A stretch of 64,000 nt of DNA from Rhodopirellula baltica SH 1 (GCF_000196115.1 NC_005027.1:6196001-6260000); one strand, 5' to 3'; positions 11,748-20,390 are shown, counted from the stretch's first letter. Numbers and translations are program-made. Notes: generated from the sequence alone by a model not told the origin.

Positions 11748-12845
11748 TCACTCGAACTCCACGGCCCGCTCGGGACCGTGATGGTGTGCATGGTCAAAAT
11801 AGTTGTCGGGCAACGATTGCTCGTCGATTGCGGTCATCGTCAATGAGATTTGCTGGGGACCGTAAGACATTTGGTCGAAACGCATCTCACTGATTTTTCC
11901 GCTTGATTCCGCATAAAGGATTTCGACTTTCGTCGCCCCACGGAAACCAGGTTTCTTAGTTGCGATCATCCGTTGATAGGTTTCACCATCGTGCTCGGAT
12001 CCCGGCTCGGCATTCTCTCCGGGTATCAATTCCAAATCGTAGGCGGTCCGCAGCGCCTCCAGTCCGTCGTTCAAGTTATTGATTGGCAACCCGTCTTCAT
12101 GGCCAGGAAGATCTCGAGCGAATTCCGTCAGATTATCGCTGTATCGAACTGGCCCATCGGGTCGTATGGCCCAGCTTGTTGTCTCGTTTCTGCCTGTAAT
12201 GAACCATTCTCCTTGCGCGGTCTTGCGTTTGAGAACGAACTGTTCCGGGCCGCGGACATTGAGCACTGCGCCGTCGAGAGACGGCTTGGGAGGACGCCGA
12301 CGCTCGGGTGAGCGAGGGTCTTGATGCTCTGGGGGAACGACTGCATCCAAAACAGAAATCACGAAAGTGCGGTCAACGGACATCTTGCTTGCCTCAATGA
12401 TTCGATTTAATTCAGCCATCGCGGCCGACGCCGAAGGCGTATCGACGGTTTGCCACAGCAGCGCAACGGCCAGCAGCGCCGCACAGGCGGTCGACGCAAA
12501 AGCAAACGGCCAGCGCCGTCGCGTCATTGACTGCGGTTTGTTCGCTAAGCATTCCGGGATCAATGACTGACGTAGTGGACGAGGCAACGAGTCCTCCAGC
12601 ACGGGACTCGTTGCCTCGTCCACTACCGAAATCGTCACTTGATTCTCGCGCGATGTTAACACAACCTTCGCATCATCATCGACGGCCAGTTCGCTACGCA
12701 GTCGATCATGCAGCATCGCGCGGGAGGCGAACTGCCTCGCGTTTTTTGGATCCGACTTAATCCACTTGTTCAACTGAGCCTGCTGCTCACTTGAAAGTGA
12801 ATCGTCGAGGTATTGATCAATCAACTCTTGGTAGTCGTTGTTCAT
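11748..12845 (-). CDS. Anti-sigma factor-like membrane protein
   Basis: A 365-residue protein, start ATG at 12845, which overlaps the sigma gene stop (ATGA). The N-terminus (ELIDQYLDDSLSSEQQAQL, SRAMLHDRL) matches the cytoplasmic sigma-binding region of planctomycete anti-sigma proteins. One transmembrane helix follows (FAFASTACAALLAVALLW), then a periplasmic domain of about 200 residues. Translational coupling to an ECF sigma factor supports the role. A 55-bp REP-like palindrome lies in frame in its coding sequence. Confidence 0.75.
   Translation of the reverse strand: MNNDYQELIDQYLDDSLSSEQQAQLNKWIKSDPKNARQFASRAMLHDRLRSELAVDDDAKVVLTSRENQVTISVVDEATSPVLEDSLPRPLRQSLIPECLANKPQSMTRRRWPFAFASTACAALLAVALLWQTVDTPSASAAMAELNRIIEASKMSVDRTFVISVLDAVVPPEHQDPRSPERRRPPKPSLDGAVLNVRGPEQFVLKRKTAQGEWFITGRNETTSWAIRPDGPVRYSDNLTEFARDLPGHEDGLPINNLNDGLEALRTAYDLELIPGENAEPGSEHDGETYQRMIATKKPGFRGATKVEILYAESSGKISEMRFDQMSYGPQQISLTMTAIDEQSLPDNYFDHAHHHGPERAVEFE
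12572..12626. repeat. REP-like palindrome inside the anti-sigma gene
   Basis: GTAGTGGACGAGGCAACGAG and CTCGTTGCCTCGTCCACTAC are perfect inverted repeats around 15 bases. The element is read in frame as part of the anti-sigma protein (SVVDEATSPVLEDSLPRPL), just before the transmembrane helix. Confidence 0.75.
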
Positions 12846-13480
12846 TGAACGCCCGCCTCCAGTGATTTTCGCTGGATGCATTCTCGTAGTTGATCTCGAA
12901 TCCGCTGCAACGCTTTCGCGACCGAGTTCGGTGTCATGTCAGTTTGGGAGGCAATTGCGGCCGGTTTCATGTCGCCTCGGTACCGCAACTCGATCAGCGT
13001 TTTTGCGCGACCGTCGAGCAATCCAACGCAGTCCCCAAGAAAATCGAACGCGCCCGAACGCGCCTTCGCCTCTTCATCGAATGCGACCGCAAGACAAGCG
13101 ACCGCGTCGTCATCAAATACCAGCGGATCTCGCCCTCTGCGGCGCAGGTACAGCCCAACCTGTCGTTTCGCGATTCCGATTGCCCAAGGAATGAACGGCG
13201 AATTCGCATCGTACGAGTCAAAGGATTCAATGACAGCGACGGCAACATCCTGCAGCACATCGTCACGATCACGGAAGTCACGCACCACCGAAGCAATGAA
13301 TGCCGAGACCGCTGGCTGGGCCAAAGTCCAATGTCGGGTCGCCTGACGGGTTGTCTCGTCCAAAATATCTCCAGAAAAATGATGCCTCACGTGTTTACTT
13401 ATCCGCGCGACCTCTTTTATGACCAACCTTTCGCGAATTTTTACAAAATCTCCCGTTCTATGCCACAATGTCCGCGCCAT
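12842..13480 (-). CDS. ECF-type RNA polymerase sigma factor
   Basis: A 212-residue protein (ATG at 13480; a TTG at 13513 and later starts are also possible). Region 2 is visible as DRDDVLQDVAVAVIESF with SPFIPWAIGIAKRQV, and region 4 as a helix-turn-helix MKPAAIASQTDMTPNSVAKA followed by ALQRIRDQL. This is the ECF group layout with no region 3. It directs RNA polymerase to stress or envelope genes in known relatives; the target here is unknown. Its stop overlaps the start of the membrane anti-sigma gene. Confidence 0.8.
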   Translation of the reverse strand: MARTLWHRTGDFVKIRERLVIKEVARISKHVRHHFSGDILDETTRQATRHWTLAQPAVSAFIASVVRDFRDRDDVLQDVAVAVIESFDSYDANSPFIPWAIGIAKRQVGLYLRRRGRDPLVFDDDAVACLAVAFDEEAKARSGAFDFLGDCVGLLDGRAKTLIELRYRGDMKPAAIASQTDMTPNSVAKALQRIRDQLRECIQRKSLEAGVQ

Positions 13481-13510
13481 ACGAAGCCACAAGCCAAATT
13501 CCCACCCACG

Positions 13511-13641
13511 CAATGGTCGCCGGAGTGAAACAAATCGGGATGCAACTCAGGGCTGAACAAGCAAACGAATCCGCACGCGGAGCCGGCATCACCGTCATCG
13601 ACGACGGCAGTTGCATTCTCGTGTTGTTGGCACTTCAATGA
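13511..13641 (+). pseudogene. C-terminal fragment of a CoA-binding domain gene
   Basis: This stretch matches the last 43 codons of the gene at 6949-7338, including an identical run coding AGITVIDDGSCILVL, but lacks the first two thirds and a start. Its stop (TGA) overlaps the ATG of the acetyltransferase gene, so it may be the remains of an ancestral gene pair. It diverges slightly at the DNA level, so the duplication is not recent. Confidence 0.75.
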
Positions 13642-14201
13642 AGATCCAAGCGACAGGCAGGATTCGAGTAGCCACGGAACAGGATCGCGATGCAATTCCT
13701 GCGGTACACATGAACGCCTTTGGCGAGGACGAAGGTCCGGTGATCGTCAAGCTGGTCGATGAGATGCTCGATGACGCTTCCGGCAAACCAATGCTTTCAC
13801 TCGTCGCCGACACAGATGACGGGTTGATTGGCCACCTTCTTTTCACGTCTGTGAGAATCGAGCCGGACGATAGCACGGTCAGTGCAAGGATTCTTGCGCC
13901 GCTGGCCGTTGTTCAGAATCGACAACGCCAGGGAATTGGCGGACGTTTGATTCAAGCGGGGTTAAGTCAGTTGGCCGACTCTGGTGTCGACCTCGTCTTT
14001 GTCCTCGGCTATCCCGACTACTATTTTCGTTTCGGGTTCAAGCCCGCTGGTATTCAAGGTCTTCAAGCAACCTATCCGATCCCACCACAAAACGCAGATG
14101 CTTGGATGGTGGCGGAACTGACGCCCGGAACGATTGAGAATTGCGAGGGAACTATCCGTTGCTCGAAAGCTTTGGACCATCCGAAGTACTGGATCGAGTG
14201 A
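13638..14201 (+). CDS. GNAT family N-acetyltransferase (YhbS-like)
   Basis: A 187-residue protein, start ATG at 13638 overlapping the stop of the gene fragment before it. The acetyl-CoA loop is visible as VVQNRQRQGIGGRLIQAGL, and the FVLGYPDYYFRFGFKPA stretch is typical of the YhbS-type GNAT subfamily. It should transfer an acetyl group from acetyl-CoA to an amine; the substrate is unknown. Usual length for the family. Confidence 0.85.
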   Translation: MKIQATGRIRVATEQDRDAIPAVHMNAFGEDEGPVIVKLVDEMLDDASGKPMLSLVADTDDGLIGHLLFTSVRIEPDDSTVSARILAPLAVVQNRQRQGIGGRLIQAGLSQLADSGVDLVFVLGYPDYYFRFGFKPAGIQGLQATYPIPPQNADAWMVAELTPGTIENCEGTIRCSKALDHPKYWIE

Positions 14202-14243
14202 AGCCGCTTCCGATTGTTTTCTCCGCGAGCATTGACTTGCCGG

Positions 14244-14270
14244 CCTATAGCTGTAACATACAGCTATAGG
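14244..14270. promoter_or_regulatory. 27-bp perfect palindrome, probable MarR operator
   Basis: CCTATAGCTGT and ACAGCTATAGG are perfect inverted repeats around AACAT. It lies 68 bases before the DoxX-like gene that begins the marR operon, the usual place for an autoregulated MarR-family operator. Confidence 0.7.
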
Positions 14271-14337
14271 ACTTGTGTTCTCATCCCGCGAGTCTGATGA
14301 ACAAACGTGCAACCTCAACTCGCATCAACTGAGTGAT

Positions 14338-14799
14338 ATGCCTCCATCTGAAACACGCAACGTTCGGCTTCCACGCCTCGCCTTCGTCGTGCGGATACTC
14401 TTCGCGCTCTTTCTGTTCGGCACCGGGATCATGACGATGAGTTTCGCCACGCGCGGCTATCCCGTGGGTGAGGCACCGGATGAGGTTGGCCAATTCATGA
14501 TTGCGCTCCAGAAGACAGGCTACCTGATTTTCTGGGTGGGCTTTCTCAAGACGGTCGCTGGCGGACTGATGTTTTTTCCGCGGACTGCTCCGCTGGCGAT
14601 CTTGATGGCGCTGCCCTATGCGTTCAACATCCTGCTGTACGTGATCTTCTTTGCTCACAAGTACCTCGTCGTCGGGCTACCTGACTTTGCAGCATGTGCA
14701 TTTTTGATTTACTGCTACTTCGACTGGTATCGCCCGATCTTTGCGGGGCCGACCAGTACCGCTACCACCGAATTGGCTGGGGGCGAAGATGCACTTTGA
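14338..14799 (+). CDS. DoxX-like membrane protein
   Basis: A 153-residue protein with four predicted membrane helices (LAFVVRILFALFLFGTGIM, GFLKTVAGGLMFF, ILMALPYAFNILLYVIFF, FAACAFLIYCYF). Layout and length fit DoxX/DUF-type four-helix proteins of the cytoplasmic membrane, which often accompany redox enzymes. ATG at 14338 is preferred over 14275, which would add hydrophilic sequence. It overlaps the marR gene by 11 bases, so the two are co-transcribed. Confidence 0.65.
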   Translation: MPPSETRNVRLPRLAFVVRILFALFLFGTGIMTMSFATRGYPVGEAPDEVGQFMIALQKTGYLIFWVGFLKTVAGGLMFFPRTAPLAILMALPYAFNILLYVIFFAHKYLVVGLPDFAACAFLIYCYFDWYRPIFAGPTSTATTELAGGEDAL

Positions 14800-15241
14800 C
14801 TCGGAATCGTCGCCGGGATTCGCAATCGGGCGAGTTGCATATCAGATTCGTGCTGGTATGGCGGCGGTGCTGAAGAGCGCGGGTTGGCCGTTTTCGCCGG
14901 AGGAAACCCAGACGCTTATCACTCTGTTAGATGCCTGCCAGCCGCTGAGTATGAACGAGTTGGCGTCGTTGATGATTCGTGATCCCACGACGGTGAAACG
15001 ACAGTTGGATCGACTCGTTGAACAGAAGTTTGTTGAGCGGAGCGTATCGAGCGAAGACGCTCGCATCGTGATGGTCGGATTGACTCGTCGTGGCGAGCAG
15101 AAACTTCAAACCGTCCTGCCACTGCTAGACGACTTGCGAAAAACGACATTGAAGGGCATCTCGAAGTCGGAGCTGGAAGCGACGCAAAACGTGCTGCGGA
15201 AGATGCAGAAGAACTTAACCAAACACATTTCAAAGGAATAG
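14789..15241 (+). CDS. MarR family transcriptional regulator
   Basis: A 150-residue protein, start ATG at 14789 inside the end of the DoxX-like gene. The winged helix is clear: LSMNELASLMIRDPTTVKRQ (recognition helix), then LVEQKFVERSVSSEDARIVM (wing). It should bind a palindromic operator as a dimer and release it on ligand or oxidant binding (family knowledge). The 27-bp palindrome at 14244 is the likely site. The sulfatase-like gene starts only 5 bases downstream, so the regulator probably controls it. Confidence 0.88.
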   Translation: MHFDSESSPGFAIGRVAYQIRAGMAAVLKSAGWPFSPEETQTLITLLDACQPLSMNELASLMIRDPTTVKRQLDRLVEQKFVERSVSSEDARIVMVGLTRRGEQKLQTVLPLLDDLRKTTLKGISKSELEATQNVLRKMQKNLTKHISKE

Positions 15242-15245
15242 TCTC

Positions 15246-16610
15246 ATGAAAAATCTTATCGCTACTCTCTGCCTCTTGGTAACGGCTGCTGGCGTTGCCA
15301 GCGGACAAACGCAGGTCGAGCCCGACACGGCACTTCGGATGCTCAATGCTCAGCAGCAACAGTTCGAGAAGGGAGTTGTCAAAGTTGCGGACAACGTTTA
15401 CACCGCGGTTGGGTTTCACGGAGCGAACACCTCAATGATCGTCGGAACGGACGGCGTGATTATCGTCGATACTCTTTTCGGTCCAACCAGTGCAGCCAAA
15501 GCGGCTGAGGCTTTTCGGCAATACAGCGACCAGCCGGTCAAGGCGATCATCTACACTCACAGCCATGGCGATCACATTGGTGGAGCCAGTGCCTTTGTCG
15601 GCGATGAGAAACCGGACATCTATGGCACGGAGACCTTTGGTTCGGCCGAGGGCGTCAACAAAGCGGTTGATCCGGTAAAGCAGAAGCGAAATATTCGCCA
15701 GTTCGGACGGAATCTCTCGTCGTCGGAGATTATCAACCGCGGTGTTGCACCGGCGGGTACAGACGATGGCGATCGCGGCAAAGGATTCCTTCCACCGACC
15801 GTCACCGTTCCCAGCAGCGGACTCAAAACGACGATCGCGGGTGTCGAAATCGAATTCCACATCGGCCCAGGGGAAACCGACGACGCGATGTTTATCTGGC
15901 TCCCGAAGGAGAAGGTGTTGCTGGCGGGCGACAATTTTTACAGCTCCTTTCCCAACCTGTATGCAATCCGGGGCACGGCCTATCGCGACGTGCTGAATTG
16001 GTCCGAAAGCGTCGGGAAGATGGCCGCGTTGAAACCACACGTTGTCGTTCCTGGCCACACGATGCCCATCCAAGGACAGGAAGCGGCTACGACGGCACTT
16101 ACGGACTACAGCGAAGCGATTCGCAGTGTGTACGACCAAACGGTGCGAGGCATCAACGCCGGCAAAGGTCCCGACCAACTCGCTCACGAAGTCAAGTTGC
16201 CAGAGCATTTGAAAGACAAACCGTACCTCATCGAGTTCTATGGATCGGTTCCTCATGCAGTGCGAGCGATCTATGCGGGGCTGCTTGGATGGTACGACGG
16301 CAATCCGACGACGTTGAATCCGTTGGAACCCAAGGTCAAGGCGCAAAAGATTGCCAAGCTGGCGGGTGGCATAAATAAGCTAACCGAACAGATGAACGCC
16401 GCACTGGCGAATCAAGATTACCAATGGGCACTTGAGCTTTCGGAACATTTGAAATGGCTGGATGATGGAGATCGAAAGCTGGCCCGCACGGTGAAAATCG
16501 AGGCGCTGCGAGAATTGGCGGCACGCGAGTACAACGCGCCTAACCGAAACTACTATTTGAGCTATGCCAACGAGCTTGAATCCGGACAGTTGAGCGAGTT
16601 GTGGTTTTAG
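15246..16610 (+). CDS. Exported alkyl-sulfatase-like metallo-beta-lactamase fold hydrolase, copy 1
   Basis: A 454-residue protein with a signal peptide (residues 1-20, ending ASG). The zinc motif THSHGDHIGG starts at residue 104, and LLAGDNFYSSFPNLYAIRG plus VVVPGHTMPI supply the other metal-site segments. The C-terminal part (from about residue 285) matches the dimerisation domain of SdsA1/BDS1-type alkyl sulfatases. Likely a periplasmic sulfate-ester hydrolase; the substrate is unknown. It lies five bases after marR and probably belongs to that operon. A paralogue lies at 23763. Confidence 0.85.
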   Translation: MKNLIATLCLLVTAAGVASGQTQVEPDTALRMLNAQQQQFEKGVVKVADNVYTAVGFHGANTSMIVGTDGVIIVDTLFGPTSAAKAAEAFRQYSDQPVKAIIYTHSHGDHIGGASAFVGDEKPDIYGTETFGSAEGVNKAVDPVKQKRNIRQFGRNLSSSEIINRGVAPAGTDDGDRGKGFLPPTVTVPSSGLKTTIAGVEIEFHIGPGETDDAMFIWLPKEKVLLAGDNFYSSFPNLYAIRGTAYRDVLNWSESVGKMAALKPHVVVPGHTMPIQGQEAATTALTDYSEAIRSVYDQTVRGINAGKGPDQLAHEVKLPEHLKDKPYLIEFYGSVPHAVRAIYAGLLGWYDGNPTTLNPLEPKVKAQKIAKLAGGINKLTEQMNAALANQDYQWALELSEHLKWLDDGDRKLARTVKIEALRELAAREYNAPNRNYYLSYANELESGQLSELWF

Positions 16611-16626
16611 TCACTCTTTGTTCAAA

Positions 16627-16686
16627 GTGACTGGGGCTTCCAGTCGCAGTTCCCAGTGAATGCTACCGCTGGAAGCCCCCGCCACG
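16627..16686. repeat. REP-like palindrome
   Basis: GTGACTGGGGCTTCCAG and CTGGAAGCCCCCGCCAC are inverted repeats. The core GCTTCCAG...CTGGAAGC matches the element at 5411-5469. Confidence 0.6.
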
Positions 16687-16720
16687 TTCGATCTTCCCCC
16701 TTCCCCTGAAAGAATCCAAG

Positions 16721-17389
16721 ATGATTCAACGATACTTTTCAATCACACTTCTGCTTCTAACAACCCCGCTGTTCGCACAAGACAACGCCGCGACTCGAAA
16801 GCTGGTCAACGCAACCGCACGCAACTATTCCCTCACCGTCGCTCGCGAAGTTCGTGAGGAGCCGAAACCAGCAGCGGAACAGGAGCAAAGCGGGCTCAAT
16901 GAATTGCCTGCTGGTTCCAATGCCGGTCGAGCAACCAAGGTGTCGACAAACTCGGGAAACGCAAAAGTTTCGTTGGGCCAGGAAGCAAGTTCCGCAAAGG
17001 TCAAAGAGTCGTTTCCAAAAGAAAAATCGTTGAACGCAACGACCAGCATGATGCAATTGCAGCTCTATGCAATCTTCACCACGTTGACCAATGGGATTGC
17101 TCCCATGATGGACGTTCTGGAGGAACACCTCGACTACCAGAGAAAGATCGAAAAGAACGGGATACTTTTTGGTGCGGGCCCGTTCTGGACATCGGACGAA
17201 AAGTTCTGCGAAGGCGAGGAAATGATCATCGTGCGCGCAGACGATACTACGGAGGCCCGAAAAATTGCTGATGCCGATCCGATGCACGCGAAGGGAGCGC
17301 GGTCGTATGTCGTGCGACCATGGTTGCTGAACGAGGGACGTCTAACGATCCATTTGAATCTGTCGTCTCGCAAAGCTGAACTGAACTAA
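16721..17389 (+). CDS. Mosaic exported protein: sulfatase ends joined to a YciI-like domain
   Basis: A 222-residue protein. Residues 1-28 are a signal peptide and AQDNAATRKL, as at the start of the MBL protein at 23763. Residues 29-46 (VNATARNYSLTVAREVRE) match the last 18 residues of that same protein. The about 400-residue catalytic core between them is missing. A low-complexity linker (47-103) follows, then a YciI-like ferredoxin-fold domain (LYAIFTTLTNG to ARSYVVRPWLL). The exported YciI part is unusual, as family members are normally cytoplasmic. This looks like gene fusion after an internal deletion. Confidence 0.7.
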   Translation: MIQRYFSITLLLLTTPLFAQDNAATRKLVNATARNYSLTVAREVREEPKPAAEQEQSGLNELPAGSNAGRATKVSTNSGNAKVSLGQEASSAKVKESFPKEKSLNATTSMMQLQLYAIFTTLTNGIAPMMDVLEEHLDYQRKIEKNGILFGAGPFWTSDEKFCEGEEMIIVRADDTTEARKIADADPMHAKGARSYVVRPWLLNEGRLTIHLNLSSRKAELN

Positions 17390-17463
17390 GCAACACACGA
17401 CGATTGAATGTCGTCCGCTACGATTCGCGAAACTAAAACGAAAACATCATCCGGAACAAGATA

Positions 17464-17889
17464 ATGAAACAACGACTATTACTTGGAACCCCCCAACAAG
17501 TTTCACTCGGCATGCTTGGCTTACGCATTGCCTTTGGCTGCTTCATGCTTGTCCATGGCATTCAAAAGTTGATGGGCTTTACGGCGATGGCTGAAAGCTT
17601 CCCTGATCCGCTAGGAATGGGACATCAGCTAAGCCTTCTCTGCGCCATCGGTGCCGAAGTCGGTTGCTCGGTACTATTGATCCTTGGACTTGGCACACGA
17701 TTCGCCGTTTTGAACCTTGCGTTCACAATGTGTGTTGCACTCTTCTTGGTTCACGGCAGTGACCCATGGAAGGTAAAAGAACTGGCAGCGGTCTACCTCG
17801 CTGTGTATGCCGTGATCTTTGTCACAGGGCCCGGTGAGTTCTCGCTGGATCAGAAGCTCTTTGGAACGCAGGAGTCCGATGCTGTTTGA
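17464..17889 (+). CDS. DoxX family membrane protein
   Basis: A 141-residue four-helix membrane protein. LGLRIAFGCFMLVHGIQKLM is the typical first helix, followed by LLCAIGAEVGCSVLLILGLG, RFAVLNLAFTMCVALFLVHG and ELAAVYLAVYAVIFV. DoxX proteins act in redox or thiosulfate-related membrane complexes in known cases. It sits between the mosaic YciI gene and the SDR gene, all on the plus strand. Confidence 0.85.
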   Translation: MKQRLLLGTPQQVSLGMLGLRIAFGCFMLVHGIQKLMGFTAMAESFPDPLGMGHQLSLLCAIGAEVGCSVLLILGLGTRFAVLNLAFTMCVALFLVHGSDPWKVKELAAVYLAVYAVIFVTGPGEFSLDQKLFGTQESDAV

Positions 17890-17949
17890 TGGGTGGCATC
17901 ATCTACACCTGATACAACCCTATTCTGCACACACCAACGGTCGACTGAC

Positions 17950-18690
17950 ATGAATGAAACAACCAAAAAAACTGCAATCGTCACCGGTTCGTCGCGTGGG
18001 ATCGGGGCAGCCGTCGCCAAGCGTCTGGCCAGAGATGGGTTCAACGTCCTCGTCAATTATTCTGGCAGTAAGGATCCCGCGAGCGAGGTCGTGAACACAA
18101 TCGAGACCGAAGGCGGTCATGCCATCGCAGTCCAGGCGGACGTTTCCGATTCCGCCGCGGTCAAACGGATGTTCGACAGCGCCGAGGCAGCTTACGGTGG
18201 TGTCGATGTGCTGGTGAATAACGCCGGCATCATGAAACTGGCTTCGATCGCGGACTGCGACGACGCGATCTTTGACGCTCAGGTTGCTGTGAACTTTCGA
18301 GGCACATTCAACGGCATGCGCGAGGCTGGAATTCGCCTGCGGGATGGCGGGCGGATCATCAATTTCTCCACCACGGTCGTCGGGATGAAGTTTGAAACAT
18401 ACGGCGTGTATGCGGGCATCAAAGCCGCCATCGAAACGATGACGGCGATCATGGCGAAGGAAATGCGCGGACGAAACATCACGGTCAACGCAGTCGCTCC
18501 CGGACCGACGGGCACCGCATTGTTCCTAGAAGGCAAGTCCGATGAGTTAGTCGAGAAGTTGTCGAAAGCGTCGCCGCTTGAACGATTGGGGACTCCCGAA
18601 GACATTGCCAATGTTGTGGCCTTTCTCGCTGGGCCGGATGGAGCTTGGGTCAACGGTCAGACCCTGCGCGCCAATGGCGGCATGGTCTGA
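17950..18690 (+). CDS. Short-chain dehydrogenase/reductase
   Basis: A 246-residue FabG-like SDR, start ATG at 17950. TGSSRGIG at about residues 12-19 is the NAD(P)-binding loop, LVNNAGIM the NAG motif, and YAGIK the YxxxK catalytic pair, with the catalytic Ser in INFSTTVVG. It should oxidise or reduce an alcohol/ketone with NAD(P)H. The substrate is unknown. The context is a redox island. Confidence 0.9.
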   Translation: MNETTKKTAIVTGSSRGIGAAVAKRLARDGFNVLVNYSGSKDPASEVVNTIETEGGHAIAVQADVSDSAAVKRMFDSAEAAYGGVDVLVNNAGIMKLASIADCDDAIFDAQVAVNFRGTFNGMREAGIRLRDGGRIINFSTTVVGMKFETYGVYAGIKAAIETMTAIMAKEMRGRNITVNAVAPGPTGTALFLEGKSDELVEKLSKASPLERLGTPEDIANVVAFLAGPDGAWVNGQTLRANGGMV

Positions 18691-18768
18691 GTGCGATCGT
18701 TCAAGATGCCCCCGGTTTGAGTGAAAACTTGAATCCATCCGATACCTCCAGAAGCAGAGATTCAACCC

Positions 18769-19521
18769 ATGGCTAGTCGCACCACGATGGAACTGGAAGT
18801 GATTCGTTCCGCACCGATCACCGAGCATATGCTGCGCGTCACGTTAGGTGGCGATGCCCTTTCGGCATTCCCCGTTGACCAGGAAAGCGCCTATTTGAAG
18901 CTGCTAATTCCTCAACGCGATGGCCAGAAGCCACTTCTGAGAACCTATACGGTAAGGCATCAGCGACCAACCGAGATTGATATCGACTTCGTCTTGCATG
19001 ACTCGCCGGGTCCGGCGTCAACCTGGGCGATCGACGCTCAGCCAGGAGACCGCATTACAGTCGCCGGACCGGGGCCTAAAAAACTAATCAACCATTCCGC
19101 CGATTGGTTTCTGCTGGCGGGAGACATGACCGCACTTCCCGCGATCAGCGTCCACCTCAGTCAACTGCCGGAGGACGCTGTCGGCTACGCTGTAATTGAA
19201 GTTCCCAGTCGTGCCGACATCCAAAAACTGACGCATCCGCGAAACATTGAACTGCACTGGGAGATCAACTCACGCCCCAAGGTCGATGGTTTGTTCCTTG
19301 CTTCCAAGATTCGAGCATTGCCCTGGTTGGAAGGACAACCCGCCGTCTGGGCCGCCTGTGAATTCAATAGCATGCGTGTGCTGAGGACCTTCTTGCAAGA
19401 GCATAACAATCTTCCGAAAACACACCTCTATCTATCGAGCTATTGGAAGCTTGGTCAATCCGATGAGGGTCACAAAAAGGCCAAACGACTAGACAGCGAA
19501 CAAGTTGGCGGAACCAGGTAG
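18769..19521 (+). CDS. Siderophore-interacting (FAD-binding 9) family reductase
   Basis: A 250-residue protein of the NADPH-dependent ferric-siderophore reductase family. The FAD-binding motif RTYTVRH is at about residues 59-65, with DFVLHDSPGPASTWA and GPGPKKLI following. The DWFLLAGDMTALPAI stretch opens the NAD(P) domain. It could reduce ferric chelates in the cytoplasm. It is followed by a cytochrome-b-like membrane gene, but no siderophore biosynthesis or transport gene is nearby. Confidence 0.85.
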   Translation: MASRTTMELEVIRSAPITEHMLRVTLGGDALSAFPVDQESAYLKLLIPQRDGQKPLLRTYTVRHQRPTEIDIDFVLHDSPGPASTWAIDAQPGDRITVAGPGPKKLINHSADWFLLAGDMTALPAISVHLSQLPEDAVGYAVIEVPSRADIQKLTHPRNIELHWEINSRPKVDGLFLASKIRALPWLEGQPAVWAACEFNSMRVLRTFLQEHNNLPKTHLYLSSYWKLGQSDEGHKKAKRLDSEQVGGTR

Positions 19522-19557
19522 GGCCAACGACTTGCCGAGCCAGTCTTCAATTAAGCG

Positions 19558-20103
19558 ATGCGTCATAAAGGGACCAGTGAGATTTACGCGACGAAACAAG
19601 AAACCACTCAGAAAGGAAAGGCGAACGCCGCGCGAGTACGCGTTTGGCTCGATCTCTGCATGTTTGTCGGCATGGTACTGGTGCTCGCGCCGCAGGCGAC
19701 TGGAATCACGGTCCATGAGTGGGCGAGCTTCCTGATCATCATTCCATTTTTCCTGCATCTAATCTTCGCTTGGCAGTGGATTGTCAACACGACTCGACGC
19801 TTTTTCAATCCGACTCCCGGTCACGCTCGTTTCAATTATGTGCTGGACTGGATGCTGTTTTTCCTGTTTGTGACGGCGACTTTTTCAGGAGTGGTCATTT
19901 CGGAAGCGGCGTTGCCAGCACTGGGAATTCGTTTCACGATTGACCCATTTTGGTCCGCTATCCATGACATCAGTGCCAACCTTCTGATGCTCGTGATTGG
20001 AATCCATTTAGCGATGCACTGGAAATGGATTGCGACCAATGTCAAAAAGTATGTTTTGCACCGACTTAGACAATCTAGCGCCGCGGAAGGAGTTGATCCG
20101 TAA
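19558..20103 (+). CDS. DUF4405 / cytochrome-b-like membrane protein
   Basis: A 181-residue protein with four membrane helices. Histidines at TVHEWASF, FFLHLIFAWQW, SAIHDISANL and IHLAMHWKW are spaced as in di-heme cytochrome b-type DUF4405 proteins. It probably moves electrons in the membrane. It overlaps the next gene by one base. Confidence 0.7.
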   Translation: MRHKGTSEIYATKQETTQKGKANAARVRVWLDLCMFVGMVLVLAPQATGITVHEWASFLIIIPFFLHLIFAWQWIVNTTRRFFNPTPGHARFNYVLDWMLFFLFVTATFSGVVISEAALPALGIRFTIDPFWSAIHDISANLLMLVIGIHLAMHWKWIATNVKKYVLHRLRQSSAAEGVDP

Positions 20104-20390
20104 TGCCAGCGTTACGCGAGACCATTCGGCCAATCCTGTTCATCGTGGTCGCTGCTTCCATCGTCGTGTTACTAATCGCACCACTCGATCAGACTCAGTG
20201 GGCGGCGGGAATGAGGGCGGGGGCCGCGTCCGATGTTGGCGAGGGGGTGAAAGGAAGTGATCCCAGTGGGGCAATCCGGTTCATTGGTCCCCTGCTGAAA
20301 ATTGCGATTTTAATGGGCGTGCCGGCTCTGGTGACGCTTGGAATCCGACGATTGATCCGCCGATTTTTTCGAAGAGCAACTCAGCAGTAA
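20103..20390 (+). CDS. Small two-helix membrane protein
   Basis: A 95-residue protein with an N-terminal helix (PILFIVVAASIVVLLIA), a hydrophilic middle, and a second helix (ILMGVPALVTLGIRRLI), ending RRFFRRATQQ. Translationally coupled to the cytochrome-like gene, so it is probably a small subunit of the same membrane complex. No family recognised. Confidence 0.6.
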   Translation: MPALRETIRPILFIVVAASIVVLLIAPLDQTQWAAGMRAGAASDVGEGVKGSDPSGAIRFIGPLLKIAILMGVPALVTLGIRRLIRRFFRRATQQ

